This document shows, in pieces, positions 8,605 to 16,105 of a stretch of 30,938 bases of DNA. Numbering within the stretch: position 1 is the stretch's first letter; every line of letters starts with the position of its first letter. The DNA is taken from contig JABXGS010000192.1 of the NCBI GenBank assembly GCA_016550425.1, forward strand, positions 1 through 30,938. Reading direction: 5' to 3'. The notes under the pieces are model-generated. The model made no database searches and was not told the origin of the DNA. It saw only the letters and a list, made by a program, of their open reading frames with translations. The stretch is from an archaeon. Its GTDB lineage: Archaea > Asgardarchaeota > Hermodarchaeia > Hermodarchaeales > Hermodarchaeaceae. The position numbers were made by a program, and so were the translations under genes.

Positions 8605-8694
8605 GAAACCTGCTCAGACTGTTCTCATACATAAATGAATAGTTAAGCAAGGGAAATTTGGTCCTAGTCGGTAACAGGCAAATTGGCTATCAAA

Positions 8695-9117
8695 TTAGAG
8701 TCCTTTGATAACTTGCATGAGTATTTTATGATGGCGGTGTTCATCTTCGAGCACATGTTCAAGAATTGCCTTAATTGTCGGTTGCTTAACAATTTTGAGA
8801 TGTTCTTCGAGAAGTTCAATCATGCGCTCTTCAATCTTGATGTGTTTCGAGAGGTCACGCTTTGCTACCAACTTATCAGTCCATTTCTCTTCATGAAAAT
8901 CTTTGAATGAATATGGTTGTTTCTTGAGTACCCGTTCAATGGTTTGATACATTTTTGCGTGCTTATTTGAGTCCATCCCAAGCTCTTCGATAATGAGTTT
9001 CACCGCTGCATTATCGATGATCTTGGCAGTATCCTCGTAAAGCACAATAGCTTGTTCTTCAATTTTGATTGCACGTTCAACAAAGTCAAGTAATTCCTTA
9101 TGGGGACCTTCAGACAT
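8695..9117 (-). CDS. Ferritin-like four-helix protein (paralogue 1)
   Basis: A 140-residue all-helical protein with the acid/histidine pattern of ferritin-like iron carboxylate bundles: KIEEQAIVLYED in helix 1, ELGMDSNKHAKMY in helix 2, KIEERMIELLEEH in helix 3 and EDEHRHHKIL in helix 4. It is clearly related to the next gene upstream (9199-9624), so the pair arose by duplication. It probably binds iron or a di-iron centre. Storage, peroxide removal and sensing are all possible, and the short rubrerythrin-type rubredoxin domain is absent. The start at 9117 (MSEGPHKELL) is preferred over one 24 codons upstream because GGGTG lies about 10 bases before it and the upstream residues do not match the paralogue. 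It is third in an operon with the paralogue and a hemerythrin. Confidence 0.8.
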   Translation of the reverse strand: MSEGPHKELLDFVERAIKIEEQAIVLYEDTAKIIDNAAVKLIIEELGMDSNKHAKMYQTIERVLKKQPYSFKDFHEEKWTDKLVAKRDLSKHIKIEERMIELLEEHLKIVKQPTIKAILEHVLEDEHRHHKILMQVIKGL

Positions 9118-9198
9118 GATGTTCACACCCAGTAATTTAATGACTTCGAAGTGGGTTTCTCTTATAAAAAAGACTTCTCCTCTTCGCATACTCGACTG

Positions 9199-9624
9199 CT
9201 AGAATTCCCAAATCTCTTCTTTGAGTATCTTGTGATGCCGTTCTTCATCTTTAACGATGTGTTTCAGGATGGCTTTGAGGACCTTATCGTCGGTAGCAAG
9301 AATTTCGTCTTTGATAAGTTCAATCATTTTTTCTTCGCGGTTAATGTGTTGTTTGATGGCTTCAAGCCCTTGGTTTCGTTGCTTCCAGGTACTCATATAG
9401 GTTTTTTCATCAGAATCGCTTGGTACGGGTTTTTCTTTCTTCAGAGCATCAAGTAGCATTTGAACCATGGTGGCGTGTTTCGTGGAATCTGCAGCGCAGA
9501 TTTCGAATAATACTTTGATGCCTAAGTGATCGATGTCTTTCATTTCTTTCCGCAAGGCTCGTGCGGCTTCCTTTTCTAATGCTAGTTGGGTTTCGAGTAA
9601 TTCAATTAAACGTTCCTGGGTCAT
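9199..9624 (-). CDS. Ferritin-like four-helix protein (paralogue 2)
   Basis: A 141-residue all-helical protein with the same plan as the gene at 8695-9117: LALEKEAARALRKEM in helix 1, FEICAADSTKHATM in helix 2, NREEKMIELIKDE in helix 3 and KDEERHHKILKEEIWEF in helix 4. The carboxylate and histidine positions expected to bind iron are present. It begins 7 bases after the stop of the hemerythrin gene and so is translated from the same message. A role in handling iron or reactive oxygen together with hemerythrin is inferred from context. No rubredoxin domain or signal peptide is present. Divergence between the two paralogues is substantial, so they may form a hetero-oligomer or have separate roles. 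Confidence 0.8.
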   Translation of the reverse strand: MTQERLIELLETQLALEKEAARALRKEMKDIDHLGIKVLFEICAADSTKHATMVQMLLDALKKEKPVPSDSDEKTYMSTWKQRNQGLEAIKQHINREEKMIELIKDEILATDDKVLKAILKHIVKDEERHHKILKEEIWEF

Positions 9625-9631
9625 GTTTTTT

Positions 9632-10174
9632 TCACTTCATGAGTTTGTCAACCAGAGCTTGATAATAAGACTGGACTTTTGTTCCCGTTCGGGTGTCCAT
9701 TGCCTTAAACTCTTTGGCTAATTTATCTAATTCTGATTTCGATAGCATTTGATTTACAGCGGGGAATAGTTCTTCATCTTCGAATTTGATATGCGGCTGA
9801 ATCAGTTCAACGTATTTATCAAGACAACTGATGACCCTTTCACGGGCTGCTGGACGACCAGTAAACATCGGACGAGCGAATCGGCGAAGCTCAGCAATGT
9901 ATGCAAGGAGATACATGTGTTCTTCAACAAGTTTATCGATAGTATCTCCAAATTCCGATGATTCACTATGTTCTAAGATGACAGGGAAAAGCCACTGTTC
10001 TTCTTTTCCATGGTGTACAAGATCCGCATAGGTACTCCAAAAATCAACCAACCACCAATACCGTCGAGGTCTAATTGGAACACCAGCTGAGATTTCCTCA
10101 CGGACTGCTTTCGTCACTGTTACAGCCTTAGCAATTAGACGGTGTTCCTTGGCAAGCTGCTCTAGCGGTTGCAT
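9632..10174 (-). CDS. Hemerythrin (HHE cation-binding) domain protein
   Basis: A 180-residue cytoplasmic hemerythrin-like protein. The di-iron ligands of the HHE fold can be seen in order: H11 (LAKEHRLI), H54/H55 and E58/E59 (DLVHHGKEEQWLFP), H86 (KLVEEHMYLLAY), then H128 and the carboxylates of HIKFEDEELFP. In this family the centre binds oxygen, nitric oxide or reactive species, or supports iron-centre repair. It heads an operon with two ferritin-like genes downstream (7-base gap, then about 80 bases), which points to iron and oxygen stress. AGGAG lies about 12 bases before the ATG and a good TATA box at 10225-10234. No fused PAS or DUF438 part is present, although a DUF438-type PAS protein is encoded separately at 26791. 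Confidence 0.92.
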   Translation of the reverse strand: MQPLEQLAKEHRLIAKAVTVTKAVREEISAGVPIRPRRYWWLVDFWSTYADLVHHGKEEQWLFPVILEHSESSEFGDTIDKLVEEHMYLLAYIAELRRFARPMFTGRPAARERVISCLDKYVELIQPHIKFEDEELFPAVNQMLSKSELDKLAKEFKAMDTRTGTKVQSYYQALVDKLMK

Positions 10175-10224
10175 GTTTGAACGCTCCTTATTTCAGGTAG
10201 GCTAGTGTAAGAACGGACATCACT

Positions 10225-10234
10225 GATATAAAAG
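10225..10234 (-). promoter_or_regulatory. TATA box of the hemerythrin/ferritin-like operon
   Basis: On the minus strand the sequence is CTTTTATATC preceded by purine/G-rich CAGGGG (a possible BRE). It lies about 52-60 bases before the ATG at 10174, giving a leader of roughly 30 bases that contains the AGGAG ribosome-binding site. The rest of 10175-10440 is AT-rich with no gene seen. Confidence 0.6.
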
Positions 10235-10440
10235 CCCCTGATTTACGTAATATTAAGCAATAGAAAAAAGCAAATTCTTCTGGCTAATTAGTTTTTTTGG
10301 ATAGGCTCTTTATTAAATTGAGTTAGCAAGAATAGCGAAATTGTAATTTTATTTGTGTGAGACTTTTTCTATGCCATTTTTTAACTATTCCACAAATAAT
10401 AAGAAACGAATCTAAAGAATGAAGCTTCACTGAATTAGAT

Positions 10441-12201
10441 GTGAGACCCATGACCCGTATTCGTCCTCGTTACATTGTATTCATTATCAGTATCATCATG
10501 ATGATTAGTGGAATCTCATTAGCTTGGAATGCCCAAAACAACTTTGGTACTGTTCAAGCCAGCGAAATCACTCTCACGACCTCGGAGGATGTCCCAATTT
10601 CAGGTATTCTCCAAAGACCTAATGCTGCTACATCTGCTACGCCTCTTCCTGGCGTGGTCGTGATTCATGGGGTCATTCAATCCAAAGAATGGGTCATGGC
10701 TTTTGGAATTGAACTCGCACGCCGCGGATTTGTCGTACTAACCATTGATGCCGTGGGACATGGCAATTCGGGTCCCAGTGTTGCTCCGAACAGTGATCGC
10801 GGGGGTCTTGCGGCCCTTGAATACTTAGACAGTCTGCCTTATGTGAGTAATCTCGCAATGGTCAGTCATAGTATGGGGGCGGGTATCGCTATTCAGACCA
10901 TCAACGAAACCTCCATACAATTAGACAGTCTTGTCCTTGTAGGCGGAGGGAGTGGTAACCCAACGAGCTGGGCGAACGCTTCGCATCCTCATAATCTACT
11001 CTTTATTGTGGGATTGTACGATGAGCTCTTTGATGTGCCAAGGCTTCTCAATGACCTTACAGACCCTTTCAACACAACAAGCCCAGTAATTCCAGGCATT
11101 CTCTATGGTGATTACGCAACTGGAACTGGCCGCATGATTATTCTCCCTCCCACAAATCATCTCTTTGAGACCGTCGATTCCACCTGTATCAGCGCAACCA
11201 CGGACTGGCTTATGAATAGCCTCAAAGGCGCACCCGATGCCTACTGGATTCCAAGCCAAAACCTCCTCTACCCTCTCTGGTTGGTTGGTGGCTTCCTAGC
11301 ATGTCTGGGCGCCCTCCTCTCTGTATTTGCCCTATTTACAATTATAATCGGGTTTAGTGTTTTTCGTTCAATTCGACAAACTCCTAACTCCCAATACTAC
11401 GCGAAAACTCCCGTATTCCTCGGCATGGGCCTAGTTTACGGAATAGTTGGGCTGGGAAGTTTGCTTGCCCTGCTAATCTTTGATCTTCCTCTTTCCTATC
11501 CCCAAAGTTTGGGACTAACTGTCATCTTAGGGCTCTTTCTTGGTAGTTTGGTGGCTTTTCTTCTACTCATTGGAATCAAATACCGCTTGAACCAGAAAGA
11601 GGCGACATCAACTTGGAATGACTTCGGTGGATTTAACGGAACAGGAACCGGAAGTTACAGAAATCTACTGAAAATTATTCTCCTTGGATTTCTTTTAGGG
11701 TTTATTGGCATTATTTGGCTGTACCTTTGGGTTCTTCCCGTGGATTTACTCCTTGCATTAGACTTCCGAGTCTTTATGCCTTTCATGAAAGCCCTCTCAC
11801 CTCTCCGTGCCCTCTTCGTGCCTTTATACTTCCTCCTATTCCTGCCAATCTTCTTAATTGATGGACTCTGGACATTTGGGTACCTTCGTACCAAACCCAA
11901 AGAAAGCTGGTGGAAAACTCAAACCTGGTGGACCAGCAAAGCCATTTTCATCAAAATTATCATCATGGCGATTATTCTCCTCATCCAAACAGTGGTAAGT
12001 CTAGCCATTGGAGGGCCTTTCATCTCCGGGTTTATCGGTTTTTATCTCCTTTTTCTCTGGATTTTCATACCCATGTATGCCATATCCACCACGTTTCTTG
12101 CCTGGTCTTATCGGCTCAGTAATCGCTTCTACATCGCTGTCTTCTTCAATGCCTTCCTCTTCGCCTGGTTAATGGCTGCAATTCTTCCCATCTATCTTTA
12201 G
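10441..12201 (+). CDS. Alpha/beta hydrolase fused to a multi-pass membrane domain
   Basis: A 586-residue protein. An N-terminal helix (YIVFIISIIMMISGISLAW) leads into an alpha/beta hydrolase domain at about 40-265 and then into six or more membrane helices to the C-terminus. The catalytic triad is visible: nucleophile S144 in MVSHSMGAGIA, D194 in VGLYDELFD and H240 in LPPTNHLFE. The oxyanion region is VVVIHGVIQ. Topology suggests the hydrolase domain faces outside. Esterase, lipase or peptidase activity is possible; the substrate is unknown. The fusion of a secreted-type hydrolase with a C-terminal polytopic domain is unusual outside archaea. The start may be GTG at 10441 or ATG at 10450. The polymerase gene begins 62 bases downstream on the same strand, so co-transcription is possible though functionally unclear. 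Confidence 0.82.
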   Translation: MRPMTRIRPRYIVFIISIIMMISGISLAWNAQNNFGTVQASEITLTTSEDVPISGILQRPNAATSATPLPGVVVIHGVIQSKEWVMAFGIELARRGFVVLTIDAVGHGNSGPSVAPNSDRGGLAALEYLDSLPYVSNLAMVSHSMGAGIAIQTINETSIQLDSLVLVGGGSGNPTSWANASHPHNLLFIVGLYDELFDVPRLLNDLTDPFNTTSPVIPGILYGDYATGTGRMIILPPTNHLFETVDSTCISATTDWLMNSLKGAPDAYWIPSQNLLYPLWLVGGFLACLGALLSVFALFTIIIGFSVFRSIRQTPNSQYYAKTPVFLGMGLVYGIVGLGSLLALLIFDLPLSYPQSLGLTVILGLFLGSLVAFLLLIGIKYRLNQKEATSTWNDFGGFNGTGTGSYRNLLKIILLGFLLGFIGIIWLYLWVLPVDLLLALDFRVFMPFMKALSPLRALFVPLYFLLFLPIFLIDGLWTFGYLRTKPKESWWKTQTWWTSKAIFIKIIIMAIILLIQTVVSLAIGGPFISGFIGFYLLFLWIFIPMYAISTTFLAWSYRLSNRFYIAVFFNAFLFAWLMAAILPIYL

Positions 12202-12263
12202 CTTCTATCGGAAAGTTAAAGCCCCATAACTTCCCCATTCAAGGATGTAAGGGTGTTAGAGGT

Positions 12264-14222
12264 ATGTCGGAGAATCGCTTCTGGTTATTAGATGCGGTCT
12301 ATTCCGAAACCGATCAAGGCGTCTTACTAACTTTCTTGGAAGAACGCGGTCAGAAGCTAACAACCATCAAAGCTGATTTTCAACCCTATTTTTATGGCCA
12401 ACCAGCTGGCTTGGGCGAATCAGTCCAACGAAAAGATTTGATGAAAGACGAGTTCATCACTGTGGCATGGTTACCATTAGATGCCAAGGCTACGGTAGAA
12501 CGTGAATGGGAACGAAAGATTGACCCGGGACTAAGTTATGTGTATGACCATGATCAACGGTTTGGCTGTCCACATGAAAAAACAAAAACTGGTTACAAAC
12601 TAAATCTAAGCCTTCATCGCGAGCAACTCAAGGAGTTCGATTCCATCTTTACAGAGACTGCTGAACAAGATCCGATAAAATATGGCTTTTTGAAGGAATT
12701 CTTTCGTTACACCGTTCAACCGGTTCCCGATATTCCTCAGGCCTTACTAAGTTTAAACAAAACCTACGACGAATCCCAGATGCTTTGGGCTATCATGCTT
12801 TCCCGCATCGCCAACATACCCTTTCGCCGGTCACTAACCAGTCGCAGTGTTTCTGAGTGGATCCGCTCCATGCTCAATACCACCTATCGCAAACTCGGTA
12901 TTCTCATTCCCAATCCTGATGATTTGACCAAGGGACATACACCACACCGCGTCGAAGGGGCGCTGACTATTGCCCCCAAACCCGGTGTCTATTATAACAT
13001 GGTTGCCCTCGACTTTGAATCACTTTACCCCAGTCTCATCGACACCTATAACCTATCATATGAGACTATGGATTGCGATCATGCCGAATGCTGCACATTC
13101 AAAGTCCCGGATGAACCTCATTATGTATGTAACCAACGACGTGGTATTTTCAGCGCTCTTATCGGCGCATTAAAGGATTTACGGGTTTATTGGTTCAAAC
13201 CACGGAGCCGCCAACAAAATCTATCTAAAGACCAACGAAATCAGGCAAAAACCATATCTGATCTCCTTAAATTCCTGTTAGTAAGTAGTGGTGGAGTTAC
13301 CATTCGAATCCAAGGGCTTGCTAGCCCTCCCCTTGCAGAATCGATGATGGCATATGGGCGCTGGGCTCTTCGCACAACATGGGATTTAGCCATCGAGCAT
13401 GGTATGCACCCCGTATACGGTGATACTGATTCCATTTTCTTAGACAATCCCACAGAATCGCAAATTACTTGGTTGATCAATATCGTTCGAGATGAATTAA
13501 GATTAAAACTCGCTGTTGATGTTGTCTACTCGCTTTGTGTCTTTAGTTCCGCAAAGAAGGCCTATTTTGGCATGTTCCCGGATGGGGCGCCGGACATTAA
13601 AGGGATAACATTGGGGAAATCAAGCACGCCCTCGCGTTTTAGGGAAATCTTTCTCGAATCGGTTAAACCGCTTGCCAGGGTCGACACTCCTAAAAAGCTT
13701 GCCAAGGTTACTCCTCGGGTTGTGGAGGTCTTGCAGCGTGAAATCACGCGTCTTCGTCGACGAGACTTCACAGTCAAAGAACTGGAGTATCGGGTGAAGG
13801 TCTGGAAGACAGACAAAGATCGTGGCAAAGGAAAAGCTTTAGCTCAACCCTATCAGGCTTTGCAACAACTCACTGATAAAGGAATTAAGGTTAAAAAACG
13901 TGAAGAGGTTGGGTTTGTCAAGGTCCATCCTTTTCGTTATGGCGCACGCACTTTTACTGTGAAACCGACTCAAATGGCCACGAAAGAAGAAATTGACATT
14001 CCTGATTATGTGCGCAAGCTTGAGATGGCATTTGAGCAGATCTTAGTGCCACTAGGAATCCAATTTCCCGGTCAACAATCACGAGCCCTTGATTCTTATC
14101 TTTCCGACACTGAATCCGAGGCTTTTTCGCAGACATCATTCGAATCCAACAAGGATCATCCTGTTAAAAAGCAGAAACGGCTACTCGATTTTGCGGACGG
14201 TGATGATGGGGGTGCTGCTTAG
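12264..14222 (+). CDS. B-family DNA polymerase of the PolB2 (Dpo2) type with reduced exonuclease region
   Basis: A 652-residue B-family polymerase, clearly shorter than replicative PolB (about 770 or more). Motif A is intact (ALDFESLYPSLID, D250), as is motif C (VYGDTDSIFL, D387 and D389), so metal-binding acids are present. The motif B region (KTISDLLKFLLVSSGGVTIR, 329-348) lacks the usual K-x-x-x-N-S-x-Y-G pattern. The first 230 residues hold no recognisable DxE exonuclease motifs, so proofreading is not expected. The VCNQRRGIFSALIGALKDLR palm segment and the overall length fit archaeal PolB2, some of which are translesion polymerases. A PIP-like QKRLLDFA lies 19-12 residues before the C-terminus and may bind PCNA. 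PolB2 assignment is by motif pattern; an unusual PolB1 or a selfish-element polymerase is less likely. Confidence 0.82.
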   Translation: MSENRFWLLDAVYSETDQGVLLTFLEERGQKLTTIKADFQPYFYGQPAGLGESVQRKDLMKDEFITVAWLPLDAKATVEREWERKIDPGLSYVYDHDQRFGCPHEKTKTGYKLNLSLHREQLKEFDSIFTETAEQDPIKYGFLKEFFRYTVQPVPDIPQALLSLNKTYDESQMLWAIMLSRIANIPFRRSLTSRSVSEWIRSMLNTTYRKLGILIPNPDDLTKGHTPHRVEGALTIAPKPGVYYNMVALDFESLYPSLIDTYNLSYETMDCDHAECCTFKVPDEPHYVCNQRRGIFSALIGALKDLRVYWFKPRSRQQNLSKDQRNQAKTISDLLKFLLVSSGGVTIRIQGLASPPLAESMMAYGRWALRTTWDLAIEHGMHPVYGDTDSIFLDNPTESQITWLINIVRDELRLKLAVDVVYSLCVFSSAKKAYFGMFPDGAPDIKGITLGKSSTPSRFREIFLESVKPLARVDTPKKLAKVTPRVVEVLQREITRLRRRDFTVKELEYRVKVWKTDKDRGKGKALAQPYQALQQLTDKGIKVKKREEVGFVKVHPFRYGARTFTVKPTQMATKEEIDIPDYVRKLEMAFEQILVPLGIQFPGQQSRALDSYLSDTESEAFSQTSFESNKDHPVKKQKRLLDFADGDDGGAA

Positions 14223-14276
14223 GCAATTAAGTCAAAGTATTACGTTTTAACTAGTTATTACGTAAAAAAAGTAAAC

Positions 14277-14286
14277 TTTTATATTC
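14277..14286 (+). promoter_or_regulatory. TATA box of the zinc-ribbon membrane protein gene
   Basis: TTTTATATTC is centred about 26 bases before the ATG at 14308, so the transcript is probably leaderless. Just upstream TATTACGT occurs twice (14238-14245 and 14256-14263); the second copy overlaps the palindrome TTACGTAA (14258-14265), a possible regulator site. Confidence 0.55.
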
Positions 14287-14307
14287 TATCACATTCCACT
14301 ATGTGTT

Positions 14308-15093
14308 ATGAGCAACCTTCGATTTCTCGGTACTATGGAAACCGTTCTAAAAAATCGAAGACAGCTATTTGCTAATATTCACGACAACCGTAGCACGAAA
14401 AGTTATTTCATCGACTTCCAGATTGCCATCTTTCTCTTTGCCTTTATCTACGGTGCGTCAATGGGGCTATATTCCGGTGGGCTTCAAATCTTCTATACTG
14501 CTTTGAAAATCCCGCTCCTTATATTTCTCACATTATACATCTGTCTTCCTACTTTCTACGTATTGGATAGTCTCCTTGGAGGTGCCCTCTCGTTTCGTCA
14601 AATGCTCCTTATTCTTCTTGCAGGTTTTAGCATCATGGCCACCATTTTAATGGCTTTTCTCCCTGTCTCTGTGTTCTTTCTGCTGACGACAGCTGATTAC
14701 ACATTTGTAGTGATTCTTAATGTTGCAATCTTTGCTCTGGGTGGTCTTGGGGCCATCATCTACTTCCTCCAAGGCTATTTCACAATGTATCGATTAGAAG
14801 AAGAACCCGGACCAACAATCACCGAATCCGGACAATGCCCACACTGTAAAAAAGAGGTTAAAGAAGGATCTGCCTTTTGCTCATCCTGTGGTACCCGTAT
14901 TATGCGGACCCCTGATAAAGGGTTCCGTGCCTCAGCTCTTCCCATACTTATCGGCGTAGCTGTCCTCATCTTCGTTGGCACACAGCTAGCATGGATTCTT
15001 CGACCCTATTTTCATTTCTATCCCTTCTTCATTCGACCACTTGGAGGCAACTTCTACCTTGCTCTCCTTGACCTAATCTTTCCCTGGTTATAA
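14308..15093 (+). CDS. Multi-pass membrane protein with an internal zinc ribbon
   Basis: A 261-residue protein with about four membrane helices in the first 165 residues (IAIFLFAFIYGASMGLYSGG, PLLIFLTLYICLPTFYVL, LLILLAGFSIMATILMAFLP, VVILNVAIFALGGLGAIIYF). A four-cysteine zinc ribbon at about 172-192 (CPHCKKEV ... FCSSCG) lies in a cytoplasmic loop and is followed by another helix (LPILIGVAVLIFVGTQLAW). The PLLIFLTLYICLPTFYV and LLGGALSFRQMLLILLAG segments recall a family of uncharacterised bacterial membrane proteins sometimes named after a WH2 domain; this resemblance is from memory and not firm. Function is unknown. It probably has its own promoter, since a TATA box lies 26 bases before the ATG. 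A T-run at about 15130-15137 follows the gene. Confidence 0.72.
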   Translation: MSNLRFLGTMETVLKNRRQLFANIHDNRSTKSYFIDFQIAIFLFAFIYGASMGLYSGGLQIFYTALKIPLLIFLTLYICLPTFYVLDSLLGGALSFRQMLLILLAGFSIMATILMAFLPVSVFFLLTTADYTFVVILNVAIFALGGLGAIIYFLQGYFTMYRLEEEPGPTITESGQCPHCKKEVKEGSAFCSSCGTRIMRTPDKGFRASALPILIGVAVLIFVGTQLAWILRPYFHFYPFFIRPLGGNFYLALLDLIFPWL

Positions 15094-15124
15094 CCAAAAT
15101 AGGACAAATGCCAATCTGTGCTAC

Positions 15125-15142
15125 GCCCTTTTTTTTAGGGGA
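15125..15142. terminator. T-run with short GC arms between convergent genes
   Basis: GCCC, eight T, A, GGGG lies about 35 bases after the plus-strand stop at 15093. The T-run suits archaeal termination of the zinc-ribbon membrane protein gene. On the minus strand the same site reads as an A-run, so it does not serve the FAH gene. Confidence 0.45.
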
Positions 15143-15162
15143 ATTGATACAGTCAAGATGGT

Positions 15163-16002
15163 CTATTCTTTGGCCACTGGGTTTCGCAAGATTCCGATGC
15201 CTTCAATTTCTGCCTCAACCACATCACCCGCCTGTAAGAACACAGGTTTCGGTTTAGCGACAAAACCAACGCCTGATGGGGTACCTGTGGCGATAACATC
15301 CCCGGATTCTAATGTCAAGACTTTGGAAATATCAGAAATCAATTCTGCAACGGTAAATACCATATTCGCCGTTGAACTCTTCTGACGAGTTTTCCCGTTC
15401 AGACGAAGTTGTAGTTGGAGGTTTTGGGGCTCGGGAAGCTGGTCCGGAAGAGTCAGCACTGGTCCCATCGGGGCAAAGGTATCAAAGCTCTTACCTCGAA
15501 ACCACTGTCCACCATGATATTGAAAATCACGGGCTGAAATGTCATTGAAAACGGTGTATCCACCTACATGTTCTAAGGCGGTCTCCACTGGAATATTCCG
15601 TCCTCCCCTACCAATGATGACACCGAGTTCAACTTCATAATCTACCTGTTTTGCCTCATTCGGTAGAATAATTGTCGCTTCATGTCCAATTGTTGCAGTG
15701 GGTGGTTTTGAAAATAGTACAGGTGCTTCTGGTATCTTACGTCCGGTCTCTTTTATATGATCTTTATAGTTGAGTCCAATCGCAATGATTTTGGTAGGGC
15801 GTGGAAGTGGGGCAAGCAACTTCACCTCTTCAACTGGTTGAGCATCGATTCGTCCTTTCAATGCCGCTTCAATCGTGGATTCAAGGCTATGATCCCTTAG
15901 ATAATCGAGCATGGTGGGAATCCCAGGAGTTGGCACCACTTCTCCATTATCCAAACATCCCACTCGCGGTCCGGCATCTGTCGCGTAGCTGACCAGCTTC
16001 AC
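15163..16002 (-). CDS. Fumarylacetoacetate hydrolase (FAH) family protein
   Basis: A 279-residue FAH-family enzyme with a short N-terminal domain (VKLVSYATDAGPRVGCLDNG) and the catalytic fold from about 65 onward. Family signatures are IIAIGLNYKDHIKETG, the metal-binding acid segment QVDYEVELGVIIGRGGRN, GYTVFNDISARDFQYHGGQW, KSFDTFAPMGPVLTLP and the late loop IATGTPSGVGF. The group includes acylpyruvate hydrolases, oxaloacetate decarboxylases and hydratases or isomerases of aromatic breakdown, and sequence alone does not separate them. No other degradative enzyme lies beside it. GTG at 16002 is favoured over TTG at 16020 because GGAGAG lies 10 bases before the GTG. It is convergent with the gene at 14308-15093. 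Confidence 0.9.
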   Translation of the reverse strand: MKLVSYATDAGPRVGCLDNGEVVPTPGIPTMLDYLRDHSLESTIEAALKGRIDAQPVEEVKLLAPLPRPTKIIAIGLNYKDHIKETGRKIPEAPVLFSKPPTATIGHEATIILPNEAKQVDYEVELGVIIGRGGRNIPVETALEHVGGYTVFNDISARDFQYHGGQWFRGKSFDTFAPMGPVLTLPDQLPEPQNLQLQLRLNGKTRQKSSTANMVFTVAELISDISKVLTLESGDVIATGTPSGVGFVAKPKPVFLQAGDVVEAEIEGIGILRNPVAKE

Positions 16003-16105
16003 CTGAAGGCTTCTCTCCAATCAAAAGCTAAGAACGACTACTAGCTAAGAAGTCGATTTCCAGCCCTAAAAGATTGCCTCTACCACGACAATCCTCCGAC
16101 AAAAA

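Noticed and set aside
10175..10440. Possible gene or RNA between the divergent hemerythrin and hydrolase genes
   Set aside because: Only AT-rich promoter-like sequence; no reading frame or stable structure seen.
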